Shown: piece by piece, positions 23,586 through 33,024 of the stretch
Numbering within the stretch: position 1 is the first letter of the stretch
Layout: every line of letters starts with the position of its first letter
NCBI GenBank assembly: GCA_001464215.1
Contig: LNEZ01000085.1
Coordinates: 1 to 64,000, forward strand
Source of the DNA: Rhizobiales bacterium Ga0077548
GTDB taxonomy: Bacteria; Pseudomonadota; Alphaproteobacteria; Rhizobiales; Xanthobacteraceae
Length of the DNA: 64,000 nucleotides
Direction: 5' to 3'
Notes under the pieces: generated by a model
Seen by the model: the letters and a program-made list of their open reading frames with translations, nothing else
What the model was told of the DNA's origin: nothing
Database searches by the model: none
Position numbers and translations under genes: made by a program

Positions 23586-25037
23586 TCACTCCGCAGGAAG
23601 CGGCTTCGATGTGAAGTGCTGTTCGGCCTTCGGGGCTTCGGGGATATAGCCGCGCGCGGTCAGCAAATGGAAGCGGGTGACCAGCAGAATGCAATAGACG
23701 ATCAGCCCGATCGTGAAGCCGATCCAGACGCCGGTAACGCCAAACCCTAGCGGAAATGCCAGCGCATAAAGCGAGCCAAAGCCGACGACCCAAAAGCTGA
23801 ACGCCGCGAATATGAGCGGAATCCTGGTGTCGCTCAGCCCGCGAAGCGCACCCGCCATCGCAGTCTGCACGCCGTCGGCAATGAAGAAGGTTGCGCCAAG
23901 CAGCAGAAGCCACGAAGCAATCGAGATGATCTGCGCGGCATCTTTCATGCTTGGGTCCATGAAGAACGCCGGCAGTTCGGCACGGAACACGACGACGATG
24001 ACGGTCATGATCGTCATGAAACCGAACGCGAGCCCCAGCGCCACGAAGCCAGCGAGACGCGCGCCCGCGGGATTCTTCCGGCCCGCTTCCTGACCGACGC
24101 GTACCGTCGCGGCTAACGCAATGCCGAACGGGATCATGAACAGGATCGCCGCGATCTGGAGCGCAATCTGGTGCGCCGCCAGCGCATTCGCGCCGAACAG
24201 ACCAATCATCAGACCCGCGCCGCCGAACAAGCCGTATTCGAGCAGGAACGTCATCGACATCGGAATGCCGATCGCGACCAGCTGCTTCATCAGGTGGCCG
24301 TCGTAGCGCCAGAAGCGGCCGAGCACTTTGTACTTTTTGAACGGATGCTGCGAATAGCAAACCCAGAGTGCTGCCGCGCACATACCGAGATTGACGACCG
24401 TGGTCGCGACACCCGCGCCTAAGATTCCGAGTTGCGGCGCGCCGTAAGCGCCGAAGATCAAGACATAAGCGATGACAAAATTCGCGGGCACCGCCGCAAG
24501 CGTGATCCAAAACGCAGGCTGCGGTTTATTCACCGCGCCCATGAAGCCGCGCAGCGCAATGAACCACCACGCCGGAATGAGCGACCAGGCAAGGCCCATC
24601 AGATACTCGTGCGCGAGTGCCGCCGTCTTCGGCTGCTGCCCCAGCGCGAGCAGAAGTTCCTCGCCCCAAAGCTGGCCGAGCGAGAGCGGAATGCCGAGGA
24701 TCGTCGCGGCCCAGAGTCCGACGCGAAGCGAGCGGCGCACCATGCGCGGTTCGCGCGCACCGAAAGCCTGTGCAGCTAACGGCGCCACCGCAGAGGTCAG
24801 CCCCATGCCGAAAACGAACGCCGTGAAAAGAATAACGTGCGCAAGTGCTGCGGCTGCTATCGCCTCGCCACCGAGACGCCCTACCAGCGCGAGGTCGGTC
24901 GTCATCATCGCGACCTGACCGAGCTGCGTCAGCGCGATCGGCAGCGCGAGCTTCACCGTCTCGGTCAGCTCAACGCGCCAAGGGCTCTTGCCGGCCGGCA
25001 GTGTTCCGGCGGCGGATATGGGGTTCATGCCGTGCAT
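23586..25037 (-). CDS. MATE family efflux transporter
   Basis: Multidrug and toxin extrusion antiporter of 483 residues with 12 predicted membrane helices, in two halves each starting with the usual GxxxxP-type segments (LTETVKLALPIALTQLGQV; later MKQLVAIGIPMSMTFLLEYG). The arrangement and length match NorM. It would export cationic compounds in exchange for Na+ or H+. The start ATG 25037 is chosen; ATG 25028 in frame is also possible. It is adjacent to the RNA methyltransferase gene on the same strand, 22 bases away, and to a repeat-bearing 259-base spacer upstream. Confidence 0.93.
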   Translation of the reverse strand: MHGMNPISAAGTLPAGKSPWRVELTETVKLALPIALTQLGQVAMMTTDLALVGRLGGEAIAAAALAHVILFTAFVFGMGLTSAVAPLAAQAFGAREPRMVRRSLRVGLWAATILGIPLSLGQLWGEELLLALGQQPKTAALAHEYLMGLAWSLIPAWWFIALRGFMGAVNKPQPAFWITLAAVPANFVIAYVLIFGAYGAPQLGILGAGVATTVVNLGMCAAALWVCYSQHPFKKYKVLGRFWRYDGHLMKQLVAIGIPMSMTFLLEYGLFGGAGLMIGLFGANALAAHQIALQIAAILFMIPFGIALAATVRVGQEAGRKNPAGARLAGFVALGLAFGFMTIMTVIVVVFRAELPAFFMDPSMKDAAQIISIASWLLLLGATFFIADGVQTAMAGALRGLSDTRIPLIFAAFSFWVVGFGSLYALAFPLGFGVTGVWIGFTIGLIVYCILLVTRFHLLTARGYIPEAPKAEQHFTSKPLPAE

Positions 25038-25172
25038 GGGATGCGGGAGTTCTAGCTCATCTTACGGCGATTAAAAGGCGTACCTGCCTCGCACATGGAC
25101 TGCGAAGGATGAATGACGCCTGAAGACGCTACGGCACCAGCAAACTGCGCAAGAAAAGCAAAGTCTGACTGA

Positions 25173-25286
25173 TGTCATTCCGGACGCCGCATAGCGGCGA
25201 TCCGGAATCCAGGGCGACAATGCAACGCTTTAGCATAAAGCTCTGGATTCCGGGTTCGCGAGCTTCGCTCACGCCCCGGAATGACA
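25173..25286. repeat. Dispersed palindromic element, TGTCATTCC type, copy 2
   Basis: Same outer arms TGTCATTCC / GGAATGACA and inner TCCGGAATCCA / TGGATTCCGG as the copy at 22219-22333, but with a different and longer central part. It lies between the MATE gene and tlyA, which are both leftward, so it is inside a possible transcription unit. Confidence 0.85.
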
Positions 25287-25296
25287 GTCGGAGCGC

Positions 25297-26025
25297 TTAG
25301 TGCTCGGCGTAAAGCAGGAACTCGGCATTGCCGTCGCCACCCAGGATCGGTGACGGAATGGTGCCGCGAAGCCGCCAGCCCTGTCTGCCGACCAGTAATT
25401 CTACGCGCTGGCAAACGGCCATGTGGACTTCCGCGTCGCGCACGATCCCCTTCTTCACGTGCTCGCGGCCGGCCTCGAATTGCGGCTTGATCAGCGCGAT
25501 CAATTCCGCGTGGGGTGCCGCAAACTGGAGCGCTTTCGGAAGTACGAGCTCGAGCGAGATGAAACTCACGTCGATCACAATCAGCCGCGCTTCATTCGGG
25601 ACGCCGGCATCTTCAAGTTTGCGGATGTCGGTCTGTTCCAAGGATACGACGCGCGGGTCGTGCTTCAGGCGCGGGTGCAGTTGGTCCTTGCCGGTATCGA
25701 CCGCATAAACCTTGGCCGCGCCGCGCGTGAGCAGCACTTCGGTGAAGCCGCCGGTCGAGGCGCCGACATCGAGGCAGGTCTTTCCATGCGGATTCACTTT
25801 GAAATAATCGAGCGCCGCTTCCAGCTTTAACCCGCCGCGAGAAACGTAAGGATATGCGGGACTTGCACTGATTTCCGCATCTTCCGCGAGGAGTTGAGAC
25901 GCCTTACGTACCGAATCACCGGCGGCAGTTACGTTACCCGCCTCGATCGCGGCCTGCGCCTTGGCACGGCTCTCAAACAGGCCGCGCGCGACCAGCAACT
26001 GATCGGCGCGCATCGTTTTTTTCAT
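25297..26025 (-). CDS. tlyA: TlyA family 16S/23S rRNA 2'-O-methyltransferase
   Basis: Ribosomal RNA methyltransferase of 242 residues with an S4 RNA-binding domain at about 5-65 (MRADQLLVARGLFESRAKAQ) and an FtsJ-like methyltransferase domain with the SAM motif CLDVGASTGGFTEVLL and the VIDVSFISLE strand. TlyA modifies C1920 in 23S and C1409 in 16S rRNA in mycobacteria; the old name haemolysin is misleading. The gene lies directly after dxs (10 bases apart) in a row that is common in alphaproteobacteria. Normal length for the family. Confidence 0.92.
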   Translation of the reverse strand: MKKTMRADQLLVARGLFESRAKAQAAIEAGNVTAAGDSVRKASQLLAEDAEISASPAYPYVSRGGLKLEAALDYFKVNPHGKTCLDVGASTGGFTEVLLTRGAAKVYAVDTGKDQLHPRLKHDPRVVSLEQTDIRKLEDAGVPNEARLIVIDVSFISLELVLPKALQFAAPHAELIALIKPQFEAGREHVKKGIVRDAEVHMAVCQRVELLVGRQGWRLRGTIPSPILGGDGNAEFLLYAEH

Positions 26026-26034
26026 GGAAGCGAT

Positions 26035-27966
26035 TTAGGCGCGGCGCGGCCGAAGAAGACTGGCTTCGTCCTTGCCGAATGCCGAAAGCGCGGATGCGAC
26101 GATGCCCCGCGCGTCGAGGCCCGCCTGCTCGTACATTTTCGCGGGCGTGTCGTGGTCCTGGAAAATATCCGGCAGCACCATCGGGCGGATTTTCAGGCCG
26201 TAATCGAGCGCGCCTTCGCGCGCCAGCAATTCGAGCACGTGGCTGCCGAAACCGCCGACCGAGCCTTCTTCGATCGTAATCAGCACTTCGTGCTCGCGCG
26301 CGAGCCTGAGCACGAGATCGCGGTCGAGCGGCTTTGCGAACCGCGCATCCGCAACGGTCGTCGAAAAACCGAGGGCTGCGAGTTCGTCCGCTGCGCGCAG
26401 ACATTCGGAAAGACGCGCGCCGAGCGAGAGGAGCGCGACCTTGTTGCCTTCGCGGATCACGCGGCCCTTGCCGATTTCCAGCGGGACGCCTTCGGCAGGA
26501 ATCTGCACGCCCGTGCCCTCGCCGCGCGGAAAACGAAACGCGGACGGGCGGTCGTTAATCGCTGCCGAAGTCGCGACCATGTGCACGAGTTCGGCTTCGT
26601 CCGCCGCCGCCATCACCACCATGTCCGGCAGGCAGGCGAGATAGGCGACATCGAAAGAGCCGGCATGGGTCGCGCCGTCGGCGCCGACAAGACCCGCACG
26701 GTCGATTGCAAAGCGCACCGGCAATTTCTGGATCGCGACATCATGTACGACCTGATCGTAGGCGCGCTGCAGGAAGGTCGAATAAATCGCGGCAAAGGGC
26801 TTATAGCCTTCAGCAGCAAGACCGGCCGCGAACGTCACGGCGTGTTGCTCGGCAATGCCGACGTCGAAGGTGCGCGAGGGAAACGCTTTCCCAAAAATGT
26901 CGAGGCCGGTACCGGACGGCATCGCAGCCGTGATCGCGACGATCTTGTCGTCCTTCTTCGCCTCTTTCACGAGGCTCTCGGCGAAAACTTTGGTGTAGCT
27001 CGGCGCGCTCGCCTTTGATTTTGCTTGCGCGCCAGTCGCGACATCGAACTTCACGACGCCATGATATTTGTCGTCGGAAGCCTCCGCGGGAGCGTAGCCC
27101 TTACCCTTCTGCGTAACCACGTGAACGAGCACCGGACCCGGCTCGTTATCACGCACGTTTTTCAGCACAGGAAGCAGATGATCGAGGTTATGGCCGTCGA
27201 TCGGGCCGATGTAACTGAAGCCGAGTTCCTCGAACAGCGTGCCGCCGGTGATATAGCCGCGCCAGTGCTCGATGCCGCGCGTGATCATGTCGTCGAGGCG
27301 TTTCGGCAGTTTCGCGGTGACTTTTTTGCCGGTGGTGCGCAACGCGTTAAAGGTGCGGCCCGAAATCAGACGCGAGAAATAAGCCGACATCGCACCGACC
27401 GGCGGCGCAATGGACATATCATTGTCGTTCAAGACCACGATCAGACGGCTGCCGGCAGCGCCTGCATTATTCATTGCCTCATAGGCCATGCCGGCGGACA
27501 TCGCGCCGTCGCCAATCACGCAAACTACGTTGCGTTGCTCGCGCTTGAGGTCGCGCGCAATCGCCATGCCGAGACCGGCCGAGATCGAAGTGGACGCGTG
27601 GGCGGCACCGAACGGATCGTATTCGCTCTCGGAGCGCTTGGTGAAGCCGGACAAGCCGCCGCCCATGCGCAGCGTGCGGATGCGGTCGCGGCGCCCGGTC
27701 ACGATCTTGTGCGGATAAGCCTGATGGCCGACGTCCCAGATCAGCCGGTCGTGCGGCGTATCGAAAATGTAATGCAACGCGACGGTCAGTTCGACCACGC
27801 CGAGTCCCGCGCCGAGATGGCCGCCGGTGACGGAGACCGCGTCGATGGTTTCAATACGCAACTCATCCGCAAGCTGGCGCAGCGATGACTCCGGCAACAC
27901 ACGGAGCTGGTCCGGCGTATCGACGGTATCTAGCAGCGGCGTGCGGGATTTCGGTCGGTCGGTCAT
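26035..27966 (-). CDS. dxs: 1-deoxy-D-xylulose-5-phosphate synthase
   Basis: Thiamine-diphosphate enzyme that condenses pyruvate and glyceraldehyde 3-phosphate, the first and often rate-limiting step of the MEP isoprenoid pathway. The 643 residues show [21 protein letters not shown], the ThDP-binding [18 protein letters not shown] with its downstream Asn, and the C-terminal transketolase domain [18 protein letters not shown] and the [18 protein letters not shown] site. Length is normal. It lies between xseB and tlyA, on the same strand; ispE, later in the same pathway, is at 53 kb. Confidence 0.97.
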   Translation of the reverse strand: MTDRPKSRTPLLDTVDTPDQLRVLPESSLRQLADELRIETIDAVSVTGGHLGAGLGVVELTVALHYIFDTPHDRLIWDVGHQAYPHKIVTGRRDRIRTLRMGGGLSGFTKRSESEYDPFGAAHASTSISAGLGMAIARDLKREQRNVVCVIGDGAMSAGMAYEAMNNAGAAGSRLIVVLNDNDMSIAPPVGAMSAYFSRLISGRTFNALRTTGKKVTAKLPKRLDDMITRGIEHWRGYITGGTLFEELGFSYIGPIDGHNLDHLLPVLKNVRDNEPGPVLVHVVTQKGKGYAPAEASDDKYHGVVKFDVATGAQAKSKASAPSYTKVFAESLVKEAKKDDKIVAITAAMPSGTGLDIFGKAFPSRTFDVGIAEQHAVTFAAGLAAEGYKPFAAIYSTFLQRAYDQVVHDVAIQKLPVRFAIDRAGLVGADGATHAGSFDVAYLACLPDMVVMAAADEAELVHMVATSAAINDRPSAFRFPRGEGTGVQIPAEGVPLEIGKGRVIREGNKVALLSLGARLSECLRAADELAALGFSTTVADARFAKPLDRDLVLRLAREHEVLITIEEGSVGGFGSHVLELLAREGALDYGLKIRPMVLPDIFQDHDTPAKMYEQAGLDARGIVASALSAFGKDEASLLRPRRA

Positions 27967-28061
27967 TGCAGACGAAATATCAGCATTTTTCGAGGCTTAT
28001 ACAAGGCGAGCCTTGCCGCAGGACAAGCCCTTGGGAGGCTTGGCGCTTCGCGAGGCCGTGT

Positions 28062-28322
28062 TCAATCCTGATCCAGCGGCGTGGAACCCGTGGGCTTGCC
28101 CTTGGCGTCGAGCGCGATCTTCTCGACCCGCGCTTCGGCGTCTTTCAGGAGCACGTCGCAGCGCTTTTTCAGCACCTCGCCACGCTCGTAGATCTTGATC
28201 GAATCTTCGAGCGGAACATTGCCGCTCTCGAGCTTGCCGACAATCTGTTCGAGCTCGGCCATCGCCTTCTCAAAAGGCATCGCGGCGACATCGCCATTTG
28301 TGTCTTTGGTGTCTTTGGCCAT
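28062..28322 (-). CDS. xseB: Exodeoxyribonuclease VII small subunit
   Basis: Small helical subunit of exonuclease VII, which degrades single-stranded DNA with the large XseA subunit (outside this window). The 86 residues contain [19 protein letters not shown] and the [24 protein letters not shown] helix, which match the family. The ATG at 28320-28322 is preferred over a TTG two codons further up. It lies between the deacetylase gene and dxs, 95 bases before dxs, in the usual xseB-dxs-tlyA order. Confidence 0.94.
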   Translation of the reverse strand: MAKDTKDTNGDVAAMPFEKAMAELEQIVGKLESGNVPLEDSIKIYERGEVLKKRCDVLLKDAEARVEKIALDAKGKPTGSTPLDQD

Positions 28323-28337
28323 TCGCAAAAATTCCGT

Positions 28338-29267
28338 TCAGGCGCGCATCAGCGCGCGGACATGAGCGCCCGCCGAACGGGCGAGCCCTTCCAGATCATA
28401 GCCGCCTTCGAGGAGAGAGACGACCCTGCCTTTGGCGTGCTTGTCGGCGAGATCCATCAGCTTGCTGGTGACCCAGGCAAAATCCTCTTCAACGAGATTG
28501 AGGTTCGCCAGCGGATCGTTCCTGTGCGCGTCGAAGCCCGCCGAGATCACGACCAGATCGGGCTGGAAATTATTGATGCGCGGTAGGATCACGCTCTCGA
28601 AGGCCTCCCTGAACTGGGTACCGCCGTCGCCGGAGGAAAGCGGTGCATTCACGATGGTGTTCTGCGCGCCGGTTTCGTTCTTCGCGCCGGTGCCGGGGTA
28701 AAGCGGCATCTGGTGCGTGGATGAATAGAGCACTGTCGGGTCGTTCCAGAAAATATCCTGTGTGCCGTTGCCGTGGTGTACGTCGAAGTCGATAATCGCG
28801 ACACGCTCGGCGCCGTGCTTTTTCTGTGCGTGGCGCGCGGCAATCGCGGCGTTGTTAAAAAAACAAAACCCCATCGGCGTCGCGGTCTCGGCGTGATGGC
28901 CCGGCGGGCGCATCATGACGAAGGCATTGCTCGCTTTGCCATTGAACACTTCATCGACGGCGTAGATTCCGCCGCCGACCGCGCGCATGATCGGCTCCCA
29001 GCTTTTTGCGGAAAGCACCGTGTCGCCGTCGATCCGCACCGCGCCTTCTTCGGGCACGACTTCGCGCAGCTTCTCGGCATATTCCATCGGATGCGCGAGC
29101 GAGACCGCGTCTAACGGCGCCAGCGGCGCTTCCTCGCGCGCGAGCATCGAATAAGCCGCTCTGCCGAACTCTTCGTTCAGCGCACGAATGCGGTCCGCCC
29201 GCTCGGGATGGCCGAGCGGGGTTGCGTGATTGAGCGCGGAAGGATGCGTGAGTAAGAGCGTGGTCAT
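28338..29267 (-). CDS. Histone-deacetylase-family amidohydrolase (AcuC/HDAC fold)
   Basis: Zinc hydrolase of 309 residues that removes acetyl groups from a protein or small amine; bacterial members include acetoin-utilisation AcuC and polyamine deacetylases. The catalytic site is complete: MMRPPGHHAE (tandem His), FDVHHGNGTQ (Asp/His metal ligands) and VISAGFDAHRNDPL (second Asp), with a C-terminal EGGYDLEGLA. The substrate is not known. It is first in a leftward row with xseB, dxs and tlyA; the start ATG 29267 is close to the next gene upstream. Confidence 0.9.
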   Translation of the reverse strand: MTTLLLTHPSALNHATPLGHPERADRIRALNEEFGRAAYSMLAREEAPLAPLDAVSLAHPMEYAEKLREVVPEEGAVRIDGDTVLSAKSWEPIMRAVGGGIYAVDEVFNGKASNAFVMMRPPGHHAETATPMGFCFFNNAAIAARHAQKKHGAERVAIIDFDVHHGNGTQDIFWNDPTVLYSSTHQMPLYPGTGAKNETGAQNTIVNAPLSSGDGGTQFREAFESVILPRINNFQPDLVVISAGFDAHRNDPLANLNLVEEDFAWVTSKLMDLADKHAKGRVVSLLEGGYDLEGLARSAGAHVRALMRA

Positions 29268-29289
29268 TGTCTAGTTTTCTTGCCCGATA

Positions 29290-30165
29290 TTAGCCTGCTG
29301 CTTTGAGCGGAGCCAAGCTCACGCCCGCGGGCGCAGGAATATTGTCGGGAACAAAAAAGTCCACCTGCAAGGACTGCGCGGGATTGACGCGATATTTGTC
29401 GAAATCGCCGATCCCCTCGCCTGCAAGGAAATTGTCGTCGATCAGAAAGTTCCCGGAAAATTCGCGTGACGGCTTCTCGAAAATGCGCACGGCGGCATCG
29501 GCGAGAATGTCCGGCGTGCGGCTCCGCTGCATCAGCGCATCGCCGCCAAGCAGATTATTCACCGCCGCGGTCGCAATCGTGGTGCGCGGCCAGAGCGCGT
29601 TGACCGCAATGCCCTTCGACTTCAGTTCGCCGGAAAGGCCGAGCACGACGAGGCTCATGCCGTATTTCGCCATGGTGTAGCCGGTGTGCGGCGCAAACCA
29701 CTTCTGCTGCATATCGAGCGGCGGCGACATCATCAGGATATGCGGGTTCTTCGCTTTTTCCAGAAATGGGATTGCGAATTTCGAGACGACGAACGTGCCG
29801 CGCGTATTGATCTGATGCATCAGATCGAAGCGCTTCATGTCGAGTTGCGTTGTGGGGAGCAACTGGATCGCGCTCGCATTGTTGATGACAATGTCGATAC
29901 CGCCGAACTTGTCGGCAGTTTTCTTCATTGCTTCGTTGACATTCACTTCGTCGCGCACGTCCACCACTAGCGGCAGCGCCTTGCCGCCAGCCTTCTCGAT
30001 TTCTTCCGCGGCGGAATGAATCGTGCCCGGCAGTTTCGGATGCGGCGTATCGGTTTTCGCTGCGACCGCGATGTTCGCGCCGTCTTTCGCGGCTTTCAGC
30101 GCAATCGCAAGACCGATGCCGCGCGAGGCGCCGGTGATGAAAAGCGTTTTACCCTTGAGCGACAT
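29290..30165 (-). CDS. SDR family oxidoreductase, HSDL2-like
   Basis: Short-chain dehydrogenase of 291 residues. It shows TGASRGIGLAIALKAAKDGAN, the NNASA that replaces NNAG, and a YTMAKYGMSLV catalytic Tyr-Lys pair. The N-terminal stretch VAAKTDTPHPKLPGTIH after the Rossmann motif is the mark of the HSDL2/DHRS-type group, which often works with fatty acids. It lies 9 bases after the acyl-CoA dehydrogenase gene and the pair are surely co-transcribed, so a role in lipid breakdown is likely. The exact substrate is unknown. Confidence 0.88.
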   Translation of the reverse strand: MSLKGKTLFITGASRGIGLAIALKAAKDGANIAVAAKTDTPHPKLPGTIHSAAEEIEKAGGKALPLVVDVRDEVNVNEAMKKTADKFGGIDIVINNASAIQLLPTTQLDMKRFDLMHQINTRGTFVVSKFAIPFLEKAKNPHILMMSPPLDMQQKWFAPHTGYTMAKYGMSLVVLGLSGELKSKGIAVNALWPRTTIATAAVNNLLGGDALMQRSRTPDILADAAVRIFEKPSREFSGNFLIDDNFLAGEGIGDFDKYRVNPAQSLQVDFFVPDNIPAPAGVSLAPLKAAG

Positions 30166-30174
30166 GACGACTCC

Positions 30175-31941
30175 TTACGCGACCATGATTGAATCGGTGT
30201 ACGATACGGAAGCCGCACCTTCGGTAACGGTAAGCTCCAAACCCTCGGCTTGCGTGCAAAGATTTTCCGCGAAGAAGCGCGCGATTGCGACGCGGGCTGC
30301 TGGCTTGCCTTCCATACGTTCCGCGAGTGCCGCTTGCGCCAGATAAGCGCCGCCGGACGCAAGACCGAACAGCTTCTGATAGGGGGTCGCGCCCGCCAGC
30401 GCTTCGGCCTGATCGCGGTTCATCGCCTCGAGCATATATTTCGTCGCGCGCTCCAAGGCGTCGAGCGCTTCGTTCAGGCGCTGTGCGGTTTTGCCGAAGG
30501 CCGGATCGTTAGACTTTGCGACTTCGCTCGCCGTGTTGCGGTATTCGGCAAGCACGCGCTTAAACGTCTCACCGCCGCTCTGGCCGATCTTGCGGCCAAC
30601 CAAGTCAATGGCCTGAATGCCGTTGGTGCCTTCATAAATCGCGAGGATTCGCGCGTCGCGCATATGCTGCGCAGCACCTGTTTCTTCGATGAACCCCATG
30701 CCGCCATGCACCTGCACGCCGAGGGACGCGACTTCGCTGCCCACGTCGGTCGAGAAAGACTTCGCAACCGGCGTGAGCAGGCTCGCTTCTTCGTACGCCG
30801 CCTGCTTTGCCGCCGGGTCACTCGTATTGTTCGCGCGGTCCAACGCGGAAGCCGTACGGAGACAAATCGCACGCGAAGCATTGGTCAGTGCACGCATGGT
30901 CATCAGCATCCGCTTCACGTCCGGATGTTCGCCGATAGGGCTCAGATCTTTTGCGCCCGGCGCCTTGCCCTGCTTGCGGTCGTGCGAGAATTGCAATGCC
31001 TGCTGCGTCGCGCGCTCGGCAATCGCGACGCCCTGCACGCCGACGCCGAGGCGGGCGTTGTTCATGATCGTGAACATACAGGCGAGACCTTTGTTCTCCT
31101 CGCCGATCAGCCAGCCGGTCGAGCCGCCTTCGTCGCCATGAACCATGACGCAGGTCGGCGAGCCATGCAGGCCGAGCTTGTGTTCGATCGATGCGCAATA
31201 CACGTCGTTACGCGGCCCAAGCGTGCCGTCCTTGTTCACGAGAAACTTCGGCACGAGAAAAAGCGAAAGACCTTTCGTGCCCGCAGGCGCGTCATTCATC
31301 CGCGCCAGCACGAAGTGAACGATGTTGTCGGTCAGATCGTGCTCGCCGTAGGTGATGAAAATCTTGGTGCCGGAAATCTTGTAGGTGCCGTCAGGCTGTT
31401 TCACGGCCTTGGTGCGGAGGTTCGAGAGGTCCGAACCCGCGTGCGGCTCGGTGAGCTGCATGGTGCCGGTCCATTCGCCGCTCGTCATTTTCGCCAGATA
31501 GATGTCTTTCAATTCCTTCGAGCCATGCGCCTCGAGTGCGTCCGCTGCGGCGACCGTAAGCAGCGGACAAATTCCGAACGACATCGCCGCCGCGTTCCAG
31601 AACTCGCCGACGGCCGTGCTGACAACCATCGGCAATCCCTGCCCGCCATACTCGACGGGGCCGCCAAGGCTGCTCCAGCCGGCGGCGGTCCAATCGCGAT
31701 AGGTCTCTTTCCAGCCCGCCGGGGTTATGACCACACCGTCTTTGAGCTTCGGGCCGATCTGGTCACCGACACGATTAAGCGGGGCAATCCGCTCGGAGGC
31801 GAACTTTCCCGCCTCCTCCAGCACCGACTGCACCAGATCGAGCGAGAGATCGGCCTGCGCGCCTTTGCCTGCGATGTCGTTCAGGCTGGTGCAATGCTCC
31901 ATGAAGAAGAGCGTCTCGGAAACCGGCGCGCGATAGGTCAT
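30175..31941 (-). CDS. Acyl-CoA dehydrogenase, large (C-terminal-extended) type
   Basis: FAD-dependent alpha,beta-dehydrogenase of acyl-CoA esters. At 588 residues it belongs to the longer class with a C-terminal extension (DmdC/FadE-like). Motifs: TMQLTEPHAGSDLSNLRTKA in the flavin loop, IYEGTNGIQAIDLVGRK near the end with the catalytic-base region, and MGFIEETGAAQHMRDARI. The ATG at 31939-31941 (GGGGAG just upstream) gives MTYRAPVSE; a start 15 bases earlier is also open. It leads a two-gene operon with the HSDL2-like SDR. Probable beta-oxidation role. Confidence 0.92.
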   Translation of the reverse strand: MTYRAPVSETLFFMEHCTSLNDIAGKGAQADLSLDLVQSVLEEAGKFASERIAPLNRVGDQIGPKLKDGVVITPAGWKETYRDWTAAGWSSLGGPVEYGGQGLPMVVSTAVGEFWNAAAMSFGICPLLTVAAADALEAHGSKELKDIYLAKMTSGEWTGTMQLTEPHAGSDLSNLRTKAVKQPDGTYKISGTKIFITYGEHDLTDNIVHFVLARMNDAPAGTKGLSLFLVPKFLVNKDGTLGPRNDVYCASIEHKLGLHGSPTCVMVHGDEGGSTGWLIGEENKGLACMFTIMNNARLGVGVQGVAIAERATQQALQFSHDRKQGKAPGAKDLSPIGEHPDVKRMLMTMRALTNASRAICLRTASALDRANNTSDPAAKQAAYEEASLLTPVAKSFSTDVGSEVASLGVQVHGGMGFIEETGAAQHMRDARILAIYEGTNGIQAIDLVGRKIGQSGGETFKRVLAEYRNTASEVAKSNDPAFGKTAQRLNEALDALERATKYMLEAMNRDQAEALAGATPYQKLFGLASGGAYLAQAALAERMEGKPAARVAIARFFAENLCTQAEGLELTVTEGAASVSYTDSIMVA

Positions 31942-32019
31942 GTTTACTCCCCGCATTTTTAAGGCCGCGCTTGAGCTTCGCGCGCCACAAGGCCATACCG
32001 GCCCGTCATTAGAATTACA

Positions 32020-33024
32020 GTGGCCAAGGCAGCCGGACCCGTCAACGTGAGCCGCGACAGCACCGAGAAAGACACGCGAATTCTGCGCGCAAACGCTGCG
32101 GCAATCGCAGACGCCGGCGAGGTTTTGCGCGCGGGCGGGCTAGCAGCCTTTCCGACCGAAACCGTCTATGGGCTCGGGGCGCGGGCCGACGATCCGCACG
32201 CAGTCGCGGCACTCTATGCAGCGAAGGGACGGCCCTCGTTCAATCCGCTGATCGCGCACGTAGCCAGCCTAGCGGCAGCAAAGCGGCTCGGCAGTTTTCC
32301 GGATGCAGCGCTGAATCTTGCCGACAAGTTCTGGCCGGGACCGCTGACAATCGTCGTGAAAGCAACGTCGAATGAATCCGTCTGCGAACTCGCCCGCGCA
32401 GGCCTCGATACGGTCGCGGTCCGCGTGCCCTCGCATGAAGTGGCGCGAGCGCTGCTCGCAGCCGTCGATTTCGCCATCGTCGCGCCAAGCGCCAACCGCT
32501 CCGGTCATGTTTCGCCCACCACCGCGCAACACGTCGCCGACGATCTGGGCGGAAAGCTGGATATCATTCTCGATGGCGGGCCAAGCCAGGGCGGCATCGA
32601 ATCCACCATCGTCGATTTCTCGGGTGGGACTCCGCGCCTGCTTCGCAGCGGCGGGATTGCACGAAACGAAATTGAGAATTTTACCGGGCCGCTTGCCGCC
32701 GCGAATAAAGATGAAGTTTCCGCGCCGGGGATGATGGCGTCGCACTATGCGCCGAAAGCCAAACTCCGGCTCGATGCTTCAGGCGCGAATGCAAGCGAAG
32801 CCTATCTTGCGTTTGGCCCTATCCCTGCTGCCGCGCAAGACGCGAAGAAAATCATGAATCTCTCCAGCGGTGGAAATCTCACGGAAGCCGCCGCCAATCT
32901 TTACGCTTATCTTCGTGCGCTCGATGCGAGCAGCGTAGAGGGAATTGCGATCGCCCCCATTCCGGGCGAAGGTTTGGGCGAAGCCATCCGGGACCGGCTC
33001 GCGCGGGCCGCAGCGCCGAAATGA
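32020..33024 (+). CDS. tsaC: Threonylcarbamoyl-AMP synthase, Sua5 type
   Basis: Makes threonylcarbamoyl-AMP from threonine, bicarbonate and ATP, the first step of the tRNA t6A modification at A37. The 334-residue length identifies the two-domain Sua5 form: YrdC/TsaC domain at about 20-200 (GGLAAFPTETVYGLGARA, KGRPSFNPLIAHV, APSANRSGHVSPTTA) and the C-terminal Sua5 domain (APGMMASHYAPKAKL). The start is a GTG at 32020; other in-frame starts are possible, because I see no clear ribosome site. The end overlaps the FAD oxidoreductase ATG by 4 bases (ATGA). Confidence 0.93.
   Translation: MAKAAGPVNVSRDSTEKDTRILRANAAAIADAGEVLRAGGLAAFPTETVYGLGARADDPHAVAALYAAKGRPSFNPLIAHVASLAAAKRLGSFPDAALNLADKFWPGPLTIVVKATSNESVCELARAGLDTVAVRVPSHEVARALLAAVDFAIVAPSANRSGHVSPTTAQHVADDLGGKLDIILDGGPSQGGIESTIVDFSGGTPRLLRSGGIARNEIENFTGPLAAANKDEVSAPGMMASHYAPKAKLRLDASGANASEAYLAFGPIPAAAQDAKKIMNLSSGGNLTEAAANLYAYLRALDASSVEGIAIAPIPGEGLGEAIRDRLARAAAPK

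Noticed and set aside
25297-26025. TlyA as a haemolysin or virulence factor
   Set aside because: The domains are S4 plus FtsJ-like, a ribosomal RNA methyltransferase; the haemolysin name is historical.
30250-31962. A 570-codon open frame opposite the acyl-CoA dehydrogenase
   Set aside because: The sense strand codes a complete, recognisable acyl-CoA dehydrogenase; the antisense frame is a GC-skew artefact with no motif.
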